NCBI GenBank assembly: GCA_002634385.1
Contig: NSJL01000002.1
Coordinates: forward strand, 186,001 to 250,000
Length of the DNA: 64,000 bases
Direction of reading: 5' to 3'
Source of the DNA: Nitrospira sp.
GTDB taxonomy: Bacteria; Nitrospirota; Thermodesulfovibrionia; Thermodesulfovibrionales; Dissulfurispiraceae
Position numbers and translations under genes: made by a program. The first letter of the stretch is position 1, and every line of letters begins with the position of its first letter. Below are positions 40,661-48,584 of the stretch, piece after piece. Under the pieces are notes generated by a model, which was not told where the DNA came from, ran no database searches, and was given only the letters and a program-made list of their open reading frames with translations.

Positions 40661-42676
40661 ATGAAATTTTTCAGAAAATCAGAAGAGGACGAACAGGAAG
40701 CGGTACTGGACGAACTGCGACAAAAGATTGCAGACGCAAAAATGCCTCCCGAAGTGGAAAAAGTCGCACTGCAGGAACTGGAAACCCTTTCCAAAATCAG
40801 TCCTTCCGCTTCGGAATACACTATCGGGTTGACCTATATCGATTACCTGGTCTCCCTGCCCTGGAACAGGAGGACGGAAGATACCCTGGATCTGAACCGG
40901 GCCGAAAGGATACTGAACGAAGGCCATTACGGACTGTACGCCGTAAAAGAGAGGATCCTAGAGCACATGGCGGTCAAGGTCCTTGTGGCGAACCGGAAGC
41001 CCCGGCTGCTCATTGTCGACGATGAAGAGATCGCCCGCAAAAACCTCTTTCATGTTCTCAGCAGGGACAGCTATGAAGTGTACACCGCTGCTGACGGAAA
41101 CGAGGCACTCGACAGACTCCGTTCCATGGAATTCGACGCGGTGATTACCGATATCAAAATGCCCGGGAAGGACGGGATCGAAATTCTCGAGCACATCAGG
41201 ACAAAGTATCCGGATACCCGGGTCATCATCATAACCGGCTATGCCACTGTTCCTTCAGCGGTGGAGGCCATGAAAAAGGGAGCTTTCTACTATATCGCCA
41301 AACCCTTCAAACTGGAAGAGGTGCGCACGACACTGCGGCAGGCGCTGGAGGAAAGAAAAGAGGCGAGGAGTGTACGAGGGTCCGTGCTCTGCTTCGCGGG
41401 TCCCCCCGGCACCGGAAAGACCTCTATGGGAAGAGCTGTTGCCCGGGCTCTTGGACGCAAATTCGCACGGATCTCCCTGGGAGGAATGAGGGACGAAGCC
41501 GAAATCCGCGGACACCGGCGCACCTATGTAGGAGCGAGGCCCGGAAGGATCATCGAGGAGATCCGCAGGGCGGAGGCGGGAAATCCTGTCGTCATGCTCG
41601 ATGAGCTGGATAAGATCGGCCATGATTTCAAGGGAGATCCGGATGCGGCGCTGCTCGAGGTGCTGGACCCTGAACAGAACCACAGTTTTGTGGACCATTA
41701 TCTCGATGTGCCCTTCGATCTCTCCGGCGTCCTGTTCATCCTCACTGCGAACGTGGTGGAAAATGTCCAGACGGCACTGCGGGACCGCATGGAAGTAATT
41801 GAATTTTCAGGATATACACAGGAAGAAAAAGCGGAAATCGCCGCACGCTTCCTCATCCCCCGCCAGATCCGCGATAAGGGCCTTTCCGCGCATTCTCCCG
41901 TTTTCCGTCAGGAGGCGGTTTACAAGATCATCAACGAATACACCCATGAGGCAGGCACCAGGAGCCTCGAAAGGAAGATCGCGGACATCTGCAGGAAGAT
42001 CGCGCGGGACACGGTATCGGGTGCCGGAACCGGACCTGTCGAAGTCGATTCTTCCTTTGTAGAGCACTGCCTCGGCCAACGCAGGTACCTCTGCGGAGCT
42101 CCGGAAAAAGAAGACAGGGTGGGAGTCACCGCCGGCCTCGTATGGGCGGAATCCGGCGGAGAAATTATCCTCGTGGAAGCGGCGAAGATGAGAGGGAAAA
42201 AGGAGCTCATCCTGACCGGCTCCCTCGGGGAGGTGATGAAGGAGTCGGCCCAGGCCGCTCTCAGCTATATAAGGAGCAACGCGGAATCTTTCGGCATTCC
42301 CGACGACTTTTTTGAACACCATGATATCCACATCCATGTCCCCTCGGGCGCCATCCGGAAAGACGGGCCCTCTGCCGGCATCACCATTGCGATGGCCCTC
42401 CTCTCCCTTCTGACCGGAAGACCCGCACGGCGAGAAGTCGCCCTTTCGGGAGAGATCACCCTTACCGGCAGGATACTCCCCGTAGGCGGTATCAAAGAGA
42501 AGATCCTGGCTGCGAAAAGAGCATGCATCACCGACATTGTCCTCCCTGAAGCGAACAGGCCGGAGACAGACGCTCTGCCCGATGCGGTAAAGGGGGGGAT
42601 AGCTCTCCACCTTGTCAGCAGCATAGAAGAAGCAGCACGCCTCGTGCTGCGGGAAAGGCATCCCCGAACTTTGTAG
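40661..42676 (+). CDS. Lon-type ATP-dependent protease with inserted response-regulator receiver
   Basis: A 671-aa protein. Residues 10-110 are the helical linker that precedes the AAA+ module in Lon ('PPEVEKVALQELETLSKISP', 'YIDYLVSLPWN', 'HYGLYAVKERILEHMAV'); the usual N-terminal substrate-binding domain is absent. Residues 113-230 are a complete receiver with Asp120/Asp121, phospho-acceptor Asp164, Thr192 and Lys214. The AAA+ module follows (Walker A GPPGTGKT 247-254, Walker B Asp314-Glu315), then the Lon protease domain with Ser571 (KDGPSAG) and Lys614. All catalytic residues are intact. Inferred: a protease whose activity or assembly is set by phosphorylation. The kinase and NtrC genes follow on the same strand. 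Confidence 0.9.
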   Translation: MKFFRKSEEDEQEAVLDELRQKIADAKMPPEVEKVALQELETLSKISPSASEYTIGLTYIDYLVSLPWNRRTEDTLDLNRAERILNEGHYGLYAVKERILEHMAVKVLVANRKPRLLIVDDEEIARKNLFHVLSRDSYEVYTAADGNEALDRLRSMEFDAVITDIKMPGKDGIEILEHIRTKYPDTRVIIITGYATVPSAVEAMKKGAFYYIAKPFKLEEVRTTLRQALEERKEARSVRGSVLCFAGPPGTGKTSMGRAVARALGRKFARISLGGMRDEAEIRGHRRTYVGARPGRIIEEIRRAEAGNPVVMLDELDKIGHDFKGDPDAALLEVLDPEQNHSFVDHYLDVPFDLSGVLFILTANVVENVQTALRDRMEVIEFSGYTQEEKAEIAARFLIPRQIRDKGLSAHSPVFRQEAVYKIINEYTHEAGTRSLERKIADICRKIARDTVSGAGTGPVEVDSSFVEHCLGQRRYLCGAPEKEDRVGVTAGLVWAESGGEIILVEAAKMRGKKELILTGSLGEVMKESAQAALSYIRSNAESFGIPDDFFEHHDIHIHVPSGAIRKDGPSAGITIAMALLSLLTGRPARREVALSGEITLTGRILPVGGIKEKILAAKRACITDIVLPEANRPETDALPDAVKGGIALHLVSSIEEAARLVLRERHPRTL

Positions 42677-42705
42677 AAGAGAAAGAAAGCCTCTCCCGGA
42701 TAGCG

Positions 42706-42735
42706 TTGCTTTTTGCAATAGAGGGCATTTACAAT
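42706..42735 (+). promoter_or_regulatory. Candidate internal promoter before the kinase gene
   Basis: TTGCTT (42706-42711), 18 bases, TACAAT (42730-42735), directly before ATG 42741. With such a short distance to the start it would make a nearly leaderless mRNA. The same stretch holds TTGC-N5-GCAA, a partial echo of the operator at 40546. Confidence 0.25.
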
Positions 42736-42740
42736 AAAGA

Positions 42741-44270
42741 ATGCTTCCGTTCCACCCCAGTATCCGACAGAAGATCACCCTTGGGTATTACGCCATAGTG
42801 GCGATAATCATCGGCATCTCCGTGTTCACCTTCCTGGAGCTCAGATATGTCGAACGGAAGATCGCCTTCGGCGAAATCATTTCCGAGTTCCTCAACACGA
42901 CCCTGGAGATCAGGAGGTTTGAGAAAAACTACTTCCTGTACGGCAAAGTATCGGACTACCAGGAGACGCTCCGCTACGTAGAGTCAGCCGGGGAACTGCT
43001 CGGGAGCAACTCCCGGGCATTCACCACCATCGCAACCCCCCAGCAGATCTCCCTTGTCCGGGAAAACCTTCCGAAGTACCGGAAACTGCTGGAAGAATAT
43101 TCGGGCCTGGAGGAAGAGGGCTCCCGTAAGGTGCTGATCGAGGGGAAGATACGAAAAACGGGGAAGGATATCACCACCACCGCGGAAGAGATATCCAAAA
43201 CCGAACGGAGGCACCTGCAGGTGATCCTGAACGACTCCCAGAGCGTCCTGATCCTCTCGATCCTCACCCTCTCCTTTCTGGCGATCGTCATCGGCCAGGT
43301 GCTTTCACGCATGGTGGTCAGACCGCTCAAGCAGCTGGAGCAGAGCATGGAGCAGATTTCCAGCGGCACTTTCGAAATCATTCATATCCATTCAAAGGAC
43401 CGGGAAGTCATCTCTCTTACCAAGGCGTTCAACAAGATGCTCAGAGAATTGGATCTCCGGCAGAGGCATCTCGTGCAGACGGAGAAGCTCGCGTCCCTGG
43501 GAACCCTCCTCTCCGGCGTTGCCCACGAGCTGAACAACCCCCTTTCGAACATCTCGACCTCGTGCCAGATCCTCGCCGAAGAGATCGAAGAGAACGATAT
43601 GGAGTACAAAAAGGAACTGCTCCGGCAGATCGAGGAGCAGACGGACAGGGCGAGGAATATTGTACGCTCCCTCCTCGAGTTTTCGCGCGACAAGGACTTC
43701 CGGAAGGAAGCGCTCCCCCTCAGGAAGACCATAGAGGAAACCATTCGCTTCGTAAAGGGCCAGATTCCCACCGGCGTGGAGATCAGGGTGGATATCTCTC
43801 CCGACATCGTTTTTTATGCCGACAAACAGCGTATACAGCAGGCTTTCCTGAACCTGATCCGGAACGCCGTGGAGGCTATCCCCGGAGAGGGGAGTGTCTT
43901 CATCAGCGCCCAGAAACACCGGGCGGTGGACAAGGCGGAAGAGGGGGAGCCTGAGATCTATAACTACCTGAACTATCACGGAAAATGCACCCTTGAAGAA
44001 GATACGGTGGATATCGGGATCCGGGATACCGGAGTGGGGATCCCCCGTGACCTTCTGCAGAAGATCTTCGACCCCTTCTTTACTACAAAGGATGTGGGGA
44101 AGGGGTCGGGGTTGGGACTTTCCATTGTGCACGAGATCATCGAGGAACACGACGGCTGCATCGCCGTGGACAGCATGCAAGGACAAGGAACAGTCTTCCT
44201 GATCCGGCTTCCCCTGCCGAAAGAAATGCGGACCATGGAGCAACGGGAGAAAGAAGAGACCGAAGAGTAA
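42741..44270 (+). CDS. Membrane sensor histidine kinase
   Basis: A 509-aa kinase with TM1 at about 11-33, a periplasmic helical sensor (34-167), TM2 at about 168-190, HAMP (about 190-242), HisKA with His262 in Gly-Val-Ala-His-Glu-Leu-Asn-Asn-Pro-Leu-Ser-Asn, and HATPase_c (about 360-495; N box LIRNAVEAI, G1 DTGVGIP, F box FDPFFTTK, G2 GSGLGLSI). The periplasmic part looks like a four-helix (HBM/Tar-like) sensor. It lies between the Lon-receiver and NtrC genes, so it is the obvious phosphodonor for both. A DUF-like insertion in the ATPase lid (about 405-430) is unusually long. The ribosome binding site is weak. Confidence 0.92.
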   Translation: MLPFHPSIRQKITLGYYAIVAIIIGISVFTFLELRYVERKIAFGEIISEFLNTTLEIRRFEKNYFLYGKVSDYQETLRYVESAGELLGSNSRAFTTIATPQQISLVRENLPKYRKLLEEYSGLEEEGSRKVLIEGKIRKTGKDITTTAEEISKTERRHLQVILNDSQSVLILSILTLSFLAIVIGQVLSRMVVRPLKQLEQSMEQISSGTFEIIHIHSKDREVISLTKAFNKMLRELDLRQRHLVQTEKLASLGTLLSGVAHELNNPLSNISTSCQILAEEIEENDMEYKKELLRQIEEQTDRARNIVRSLLEFSRDKDFRKEALPLRKTIEETIRFVKGQIPTGVEIRVDISPDIVFYADKQRIQQAFLNLIRNAVEAIPGEGSVFISAQKHRAVDKAEEGEPEIYNYLNYHGKCTLEEDTVDIGIRDTGVGIPRDLLQKIFDPFFTTKDVGKGSGLGLSIVHEIIEEHDGCIAVDSMQGQGTVFLIRLPLPKEMRTMEQREKEETEE

Positions 44271-44281
44271 AGGAGTGAAAA

Positions 44282-45643
44282 GTGCAGAACAGTGCAAAAA
44301 TATTGATCATCGATGACGAGAAGATCGCTCTCAAGAACCTGGAGCATGTGATGAAAAAGGAGGGCTACACAGTAACCGGCACACAGAGCGGACAGAACGC
44401 CCTCAAGCTGCTGGATGAGCAGCAATTCGACGTCGTTCTCACCGATCTGAGGATGGAGAAGGTGGACGGCATGCAGATCCTGAAGAGGTGCCGCGAGCTC
44501 TATCCCGATACTGAAGTGATCATGATCACCGGCTACGCAACCCTTAAGACAGCGGTGGATTCCATGAAATACGGGGCCTTCTACTATATCGCCAAACCCT
44601 TCAAACTGGACGAAGTGAGAAAAGTGGTGAGAGAAGCGGTGGAAAAGGTACTTTTAAAGAAAGAGAACAGGCAGCTCAGGGACCAGATCGACAGTTACCA
44701 GGGAAAAGTAAAGATCATCACCCAGGATCCCTCCATGCAGAGACTCCTCGATACGGCGCGGCAGATCGCTCCCACTGACTGCAATGTGCTTCTGAGCGGG
44801 GAGAGCGGTACCGGGAAAGAGCTTTTTGCGAAATATATCCACTACAGCAGCAACCGGTCCGAAGGGCCCTTCTTCGCCCTCAACTGCGGGGCCTTCAACG
44901 AAGAGCTCCTGACCAACGAGCTTTTCGGGCATGAGAAGGGCGCATTCACCGGGGCGGCGGTAATGAAAAAGGGCCTTATCGAAGGGGCATCCGGAGGAAC
45001 CCTTTTCCTTGACGAGATAACGGAAATGCCCTCCTCCATGCAGGTAAAGCTCCTGCGGGTAATACAGGAAAAGGAGGTCCTGCGTCTCGGCGCAACACAC
45101 CCGTTGCAGGTGGATGTCCGCTTCATCGCGGCGACCAACAGGGATATCCATGAGTCGATACGGACAGGGGCCTTCAGGCAGGACCTGTATTTCCGCCTGA
45201 ATGTCGTATCCCTCCACATTCCGCCCCTTTCGGAAAGAAAGGAGGATATTCCCCTCCTGAGCTACTACTTCCTGAAAAAATATGCGGCTCTCATGAAAAA
45301 GGAGGTTACCGAGATCTCCCGCGACGTTGTTTCCCTGCTGATGAGCTACGATTTCCCCGGGAATGTACGGGAATTGGAAAATATCATCGAAAGGGGAGTG
45401 GCCCTTACGGGAGGAAAGACGGTGGAGGTCGCCCATCTTCCGGAAGACCTGCGCGAGCTGAGCATACGGACGTTCAGGAAAAAAGAGGGGAAAATACCCT
45501 CTCTTGAGGAACAGGAGACCGCCTACATCCGCTGGGTGGTCAATGAGGTGGGGGGGAACAGGACCCTGGCCGCGCAGGTATTGGGAATCGACAGGGTCTC
45601 CCTGTGGAGAAAGTTGAAGAAATACGGGCTGGAGGAGGAGTAA
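44282..45643 (+). CDS. NtrC-family sigma54-dependent response regulator
   Basis: A 453-aa protein from GTG 44282 (aaaggagtgaaa upstream). The receiver has Asp11-Asp12, phospho-acceptor Asp55, and the segment 'MITGYAT...GAFYYIAKPFKLDEVR', nearly identical to the Lon-linked receiver. AAA+ domain (about 140-375) with Gly-Glu-Ser-Gly-Thr-Gly-Lys-Glu, the sigma54 loop Gly-Ala-Phe-Thr-Gly-Ala and 'LFLDEITEM'. Fis-type HTH at the C-terminus ('NRTLAAQVLGIDRVSLWRKLKKYG'). It activates sigma54 promoters when phosphorylated, presumably by the kinase encoded 11 bases upstream. Confidence 0.93.
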   Translation: MQNSAKILIIDDEKIALKNLEHVMKKEGYTVTGTQSGQNALKLLDEQQFDVVLTDLRMEKVDGMQILKRCRELYPDTEVIMITGYATLKTAVDSMKYGAFYYIAKPFKLDEVRKVVREAVEKVLLKKENRQLRDQIDSYQGKVKIITQDPSMQRLLDTARQIAPTDCNVLLSGESGTGKELFAKYIHYSSNRSEGPFFALNCGAFNEELLTNELFGHEKGAFTGAAVMKKGLIEGASGGTLFLDEITEMPSSMQVKLLRVIQEKEVLRLGATHPLQVDVRFIAATNRDIHESIRTGAFRQDLYFRLNVVSLHIPPLSERKEDIPLLSYYFLKKYAALMKKEVTEISRDVVSLLMSYDFPGNVRELENIIERGVALTGGKTVEVAHLPEDLRELSIRTFRKKEGKIPSLEEQETAYIRWVVNEVGGNRTLAAQVLGIDRVSLWRKLKKYGLEEE

Positions 45644-45645
45644 GC

Positions 45646-46473
45646 TCAGGATGCAATGCGGAGCACCCGGCCCCGCTTCACGATGAACCCCTCCGCCTGG
45701 AGGACCCGGAGATTCTCCCTGATTACATCGGGGTCGGCCGGAACCATTCCTGCCACCTCCTCCTCCGGCAGGCCGGGATGCCCGACAAGGGCTTTGAGGA
45801 TCATTCCCCGCACCTGCCGGTTCGAACCCCGGAAGGGGCTCTGCTTCTTGTGATGGCGACTCCTCCGTCCCGGGTTCTCCTGCGACCGTTTCAGCATGAC
45901 CCCGTAATCCATAAGGGCATAGTACCAGGTACGGGGGTCCTTCCTGTCCAGGGTCCTCTCGACAAGGGGAGCGATTTCCTTGTCATGGATTTCCGTCCTG
46001 TCCTGGAAGAAACTGTGCAGGAAAACCGTCCTGATGTTCGTCTCGATAAAGATTGCGGGCTTGTTGAAGGCGAATACCATGATTGCTGAAGCGGTATACC
46101 TTCCTATTCCGGGAAGCTGGAGCAGTTCCTCCTCTGTCCGGGGCACCTTTCCCCCGCGTTCATGGACAACCTTCCGGGCGATTTCCTTGAGGGCCAATGC
46201 CCGCCGGTTGTATCCCATCCCCTGCCATACCGTGAGGACCTCATGGAGGGTCGCCCTGTCCAGCGATTCGAAATCGGGAAAGGCGGAGAGAAACTGCCCG
46301 TACTTCTCCGCCACTCTTTCCGTCCGGGTCTGCTGGAGCATGATTTCGGAAACAAGAATACGGTAGGGGTCCGTCGTCGCACGCCAGGCGAAGGAGCGCC
46401 CCTGTTTTCGATAGTAGGCGCGTATTTCTCTCCTGAAAGCGCGGACGGCGCTGTCGGATATATTCATTTCCAT
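45646..46473 (-). CDS. MutY-like HhH-GPD DNA glycosylase lacking the Fe-S cluster
   Basis: A 275-aa protein with the HhH-GPD fold. 'PYRILVSEIMLQQTRTERV' holds the MutY-type catalytic Glu43; the helix-hairpin-helix is Leu-Pro-Gly-Ile-Gly-Arg-Tyr-Thr-Ala-Ser-Ala (120-130). The usual catalytic Asp position is Glu144 (FIETNIRTV), and the C-x6-C-x2-C-x5-C cluster loop is replaced by Cys-free 'KRSQENPGRRSRHHKKQ'. The C-terminal 60 residues look like a winged helix. It belongs to an Fe-S-less adenine-glycosylase-like group. Substrate is uncertain. ATG 46473 has ggaggagata upstream. Confidence 0.82.
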   Translation of the reverse strand: MEMNISDSAVRAFRREIRAYYRKQGRSFAWRATTDPYRILVSEIMLQQTRTERVAEKYGQFLSAFPDFESLDRATLHEVLTVWQGMGYNRRALALKEIARKVVHERGGKVPRTEEELLQLPGIGRYTASAIMVFAFNKPAIFIETNIRTVFLHSFFQDRTEIHDKEIAPLVERTLDRKDPRTWYYALMDYGVMLKRSQENPGRRSRHHKKQSPFRGSNRQVRGMILKALVGHPGLPEEEVAGMVPADPDVIRENLRVLQAEGFIVKRGRVLRIAS

Positions 46474-46533
46474 TATCTCCTCCCTTTCTCTTCCGTGCGA
46501 AGATCACAATATGCTTATAGCATAAACCATTAC

Positions 46534-46774
46534 GGCAGCAGATACGGCAGAAGAGAGGCAGTAGGTGAGGCAGAAAAAGACAGAAGAGAAACAAAAGAGA
46601 AACAGAAGAGAGTCAAAAGAGAGTCAAAAGAGAGGGATCACTCCCCTGTCATTGCGTTCTTCCCTTTTGTCATTGCTCTTTTCCCCTCTGTCATTAGGAG
46701 CCCCTGATCCCCGGGGCAGCAGGGATTCCTTCTAAAATGACCCTGCGCGTCATTAGGAGCGGAGCGAAGCAATC
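46534..46774 (+). repeat. Dispersed repeat family C, copy 2
   Basis: About 241 bp matching 19378-19604. Shared ends are ggcagcagatacggcagaag and gagcggagcgaagcaatc, and the shared centre is cctgatccccggggcagcag. The purine tract (AAAGAGA/AACAGAAG units) is longer here by about 14 bases. Confidence 0.75.
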
Positions 46775-46854
46775 GCACGGGGGTTTTCGCGTGCCGGACG
46801 CGCTGGTGCTTTTGCCCCGGGAAAAGCACGTCATTTCAGCAAAAGAAGCAGATT

Positions 46855-46863
46855 TGCTATAAT
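46855..46863 (+). promoter_or_regulatory. Extended -10 promoter of the PilZ-HD-GYP gene
   Basis: TGC-TATAAT with a TTTCAG -35-like box 18 bases upstream. Start near 46870, 34 bases before ATG 46904. Confidence 0.45.
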
Positions 46864-46903
46864 AGCCGTGCTCCCGGTCTGGTACGGCGCAAGAAAGCAG
46901 GAA

Positions 46904-48517
46904 ATGGCAGAGGAAAAAACTTATAATAGAGAGTATTTCAGGGTTGACACTTTCCTTCCCTTAAAGGTAAACGTAGTACCCCCCGAGGCGAGAGACGGAC
47001 TTCAGGCGAGGACGGGCGAGTTCCATCACCTGAAGCCCTGCATCGTCAATATCAGCGGAGGCGGGATGAGCTTTAAGGGGGTAAGGGGATATGCTGTGGG
47101 CGATCTCCTCGAGATCATCCTCACCCTCCCCCTGGCAATTCCCGTCACTCTTTGCATCTATGGCGAGGTACTGCGGACGCAGCGGACGGCGAACGGCCAT
47201 TACCAGATGTTCATCAAGTTCACGATAATTCACCACCGTCTGCGGGAAATGATCGTCAATTTCGTCTTCCAGTGGGAACGGGAGATCATGCGCAACACGC
47301 AGCAAAGCTCCTATACCCGCCACTACCCGACTCCTATCGGGAAATTGGTCGAGGGCACCTTCGTTCCCTTTGAAATCTATTGCAAGGACAAGGAGGGGAT
47401 AAAATTTCTTTTTTCCGAAGGTCTTCCCTACGATACCATAGCGCGGGAGTTCTTCCAGGAACGGGGGGTCACGAAAATCTTCGTGAAAGAGGAGGATATG
47501 TCCGCCTTCGATGAATATATCGAAAAGACGAAAGTAAAGGCCAGCTCTTTCGACAGGAACAACATAGTGTCCTTCAAGGAATACTCATTTACCAAGAAAC
47601 AGCATCACTGCATCGACAGGGAGATCCTGCTCCCGAGAACGGAAATCAGCTTCAGCCTCTACCGCCTGCACCAGTTCAACTTTACTCCCCTTATCGAAGT
47701 CACCCCCAAACTTCCGGTCATGCTGGACGAAACAATCCTTGCCCCTCCCGGCGACCTTCTCATCAAAAGGTCGGATTTTCCCCTTTATCTCGACTATGTG
47801 CGATCCCTTGCCGACTCGGCACCCGATGATACGGTTTTGAGGGCGCGCATCGTGAAGGAGGAGGCGAAGATTCTGATGAATCAGCTCCTGATGGCCCCCC
47901 GGAACAAGGAGATGATGCACAAGGTTTTCACGATGGCAAACCGTCTTACCGATACCGTAGTGGAAAACAGCGAGGCCCGGTATGCCCTTCTTTCCCTGAA
48001 AAGCGGGGATTACTATCCTTATATCCATTCCGTCAACGTGGCCTCGATGTGTATCAGTATGGGAGTCGCCGGAGGCATGAAAAGGGATGCCATCGAGAAG
48101 CTTGCCATCGGAGCCCTTCTTCACGACATAGGACACAGCGTTATCAACGACGATATCATCAACAAGCAGGGGAAGCTGAGTGACACCGAATTCGGGGTGC
48201 TCAAGACCCATGTCATCGAGGGGGAAAGTTTGCTGCGCGGACACGAGATACTTCCCGATGAGTCCCTCAAGGTAGTGCTGCACCACCATGAAAAGCTCAC
48301 CGGCCAGGGCTATCCTTTCGGCCTCTCGGGGAACGCCATCTCCCTGTTCGGCAGGATCGCCGCCGTTGCGGACGCCTATGATCTCCTGGTGACCCACCGT
48401 CCTTTCCGGGAAGCCTCGTCCTCTTTCCAGGCTTTTTCCACCCTCGCACGGGAGGCGAAAAACTACGATCCGGAAATTTTGAAGGTCTTCATCAAGCTAT
48501 TCGGCAAGGTCAAATAG
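46904..48517 (+). CDS. PilZ-HD-GYP cyclic di-GMP phosphodiesterase-like protein
   Basis: A 537-aa cytosolic protein. N-terminal PilZ domain (about 5-130) with Arg-Glu-Tyr-Phe-Arg (RxxxR) and Asn-Ile-Ser-Gly-Gly-Gly, both c-di-GMP-binding motifs. A middle region (about 140-325) has no recognised family. The HD-GYP domain (about 330-530) has 'HSVNVASMCISM', Leu-Leu-His-Asp-Ile-Gly-His, and His-His-His-Glu-Lys-x5-Gly-Tyr-Pro; the metal ligands look intact. It may bind c-di-GMP at PilZ and degrade it at HD-GYP. ATG 46904 is chosen for the nearby caggaa and the domain start. Confidence 0.9.
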   Translation: MAEEKTYNREYFRVDTFLPLKVNVVPPEARDGLQARTGEFHHLKPCIVNISGGGMSFKGVRGYAVGDLLEIILTLPLAIPVTLCIYGEVLRTQRTANGHYQMFIKFTIIHHRLREMIVNFVFQWEREIMRNTQQSSYTRHYPTPIGKLVEGTFVPFEIYCKDKEGIKFLFSEGLPYDTIAREFFQERGVTKIFVKEEDMSAFDEYIEKTKVKASSFDRNNIVSFKEYSFTKKQHHCIDREILLPRTEISFSLYRLHQFNFTPLIEVTPKLPVMLDETILAPPGDLLIKRSDFPLYLDYVRSLADSAPDDTVLRARIVKEEAKILMNQLLMAPRNKEMMHKVFTMANRLTDTVVENSEARYALLSLKSGDYYPYIHSVNVASMCISMGVAGGMKRDAIEKLAIGALLHDIGHSVINDDIINKQGKLSDTEFGVLKTHVIEGESLLRGHEILPDESLKVVLHHHEKLTGQGYPFGLSGNAISLFGRIAAVADAYDLLVTHRPFREASSSFQAFSTLAREAKNYDPEILKVFIKLFGKVK

Positions 48518-48539
48518 AGGAACTTCCCCTCTGCATTTC

Positions 48540-48548
48540 TGCTATACT
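48540..48548 (+). promoter_or_regulatory. Extended -10 of the hybrid kinase gene
   Basis: TGC-TATACT, about 37 bases before ATG 48585. No clear -35. Confidence 0.35.
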
Positions 48549-48584
48549 ACAGCCGTACTGCGGCTTAATGCACCGGGGTGGAGG

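Larger units (their letters stand above)
46474..46903. other. 430-bp divergent intergenic region with dispersed repeat
   Basis: Between the MutY-like gene and the PilZ-HD-GYP gene. Holds repeat family C copy 2 (46534-46774) and the extended -10 at 46855-46863. No gene seen. Confidence 0.5.

Noticed and set aside
44137-44600. Other open frames of 60 or more codons on the opposite strand of the kinase and regulator genes
   Set aside because: High-GC shadow frames without ribosome binding sites or recognisable domains.
45819-45832. GGTTCGAACCCCGG, resembling a tRNA T-arm
   Set aside because: It lies inside the MutY-like coding sequence, and no acceptor, D or anticodon arm can be built around it.
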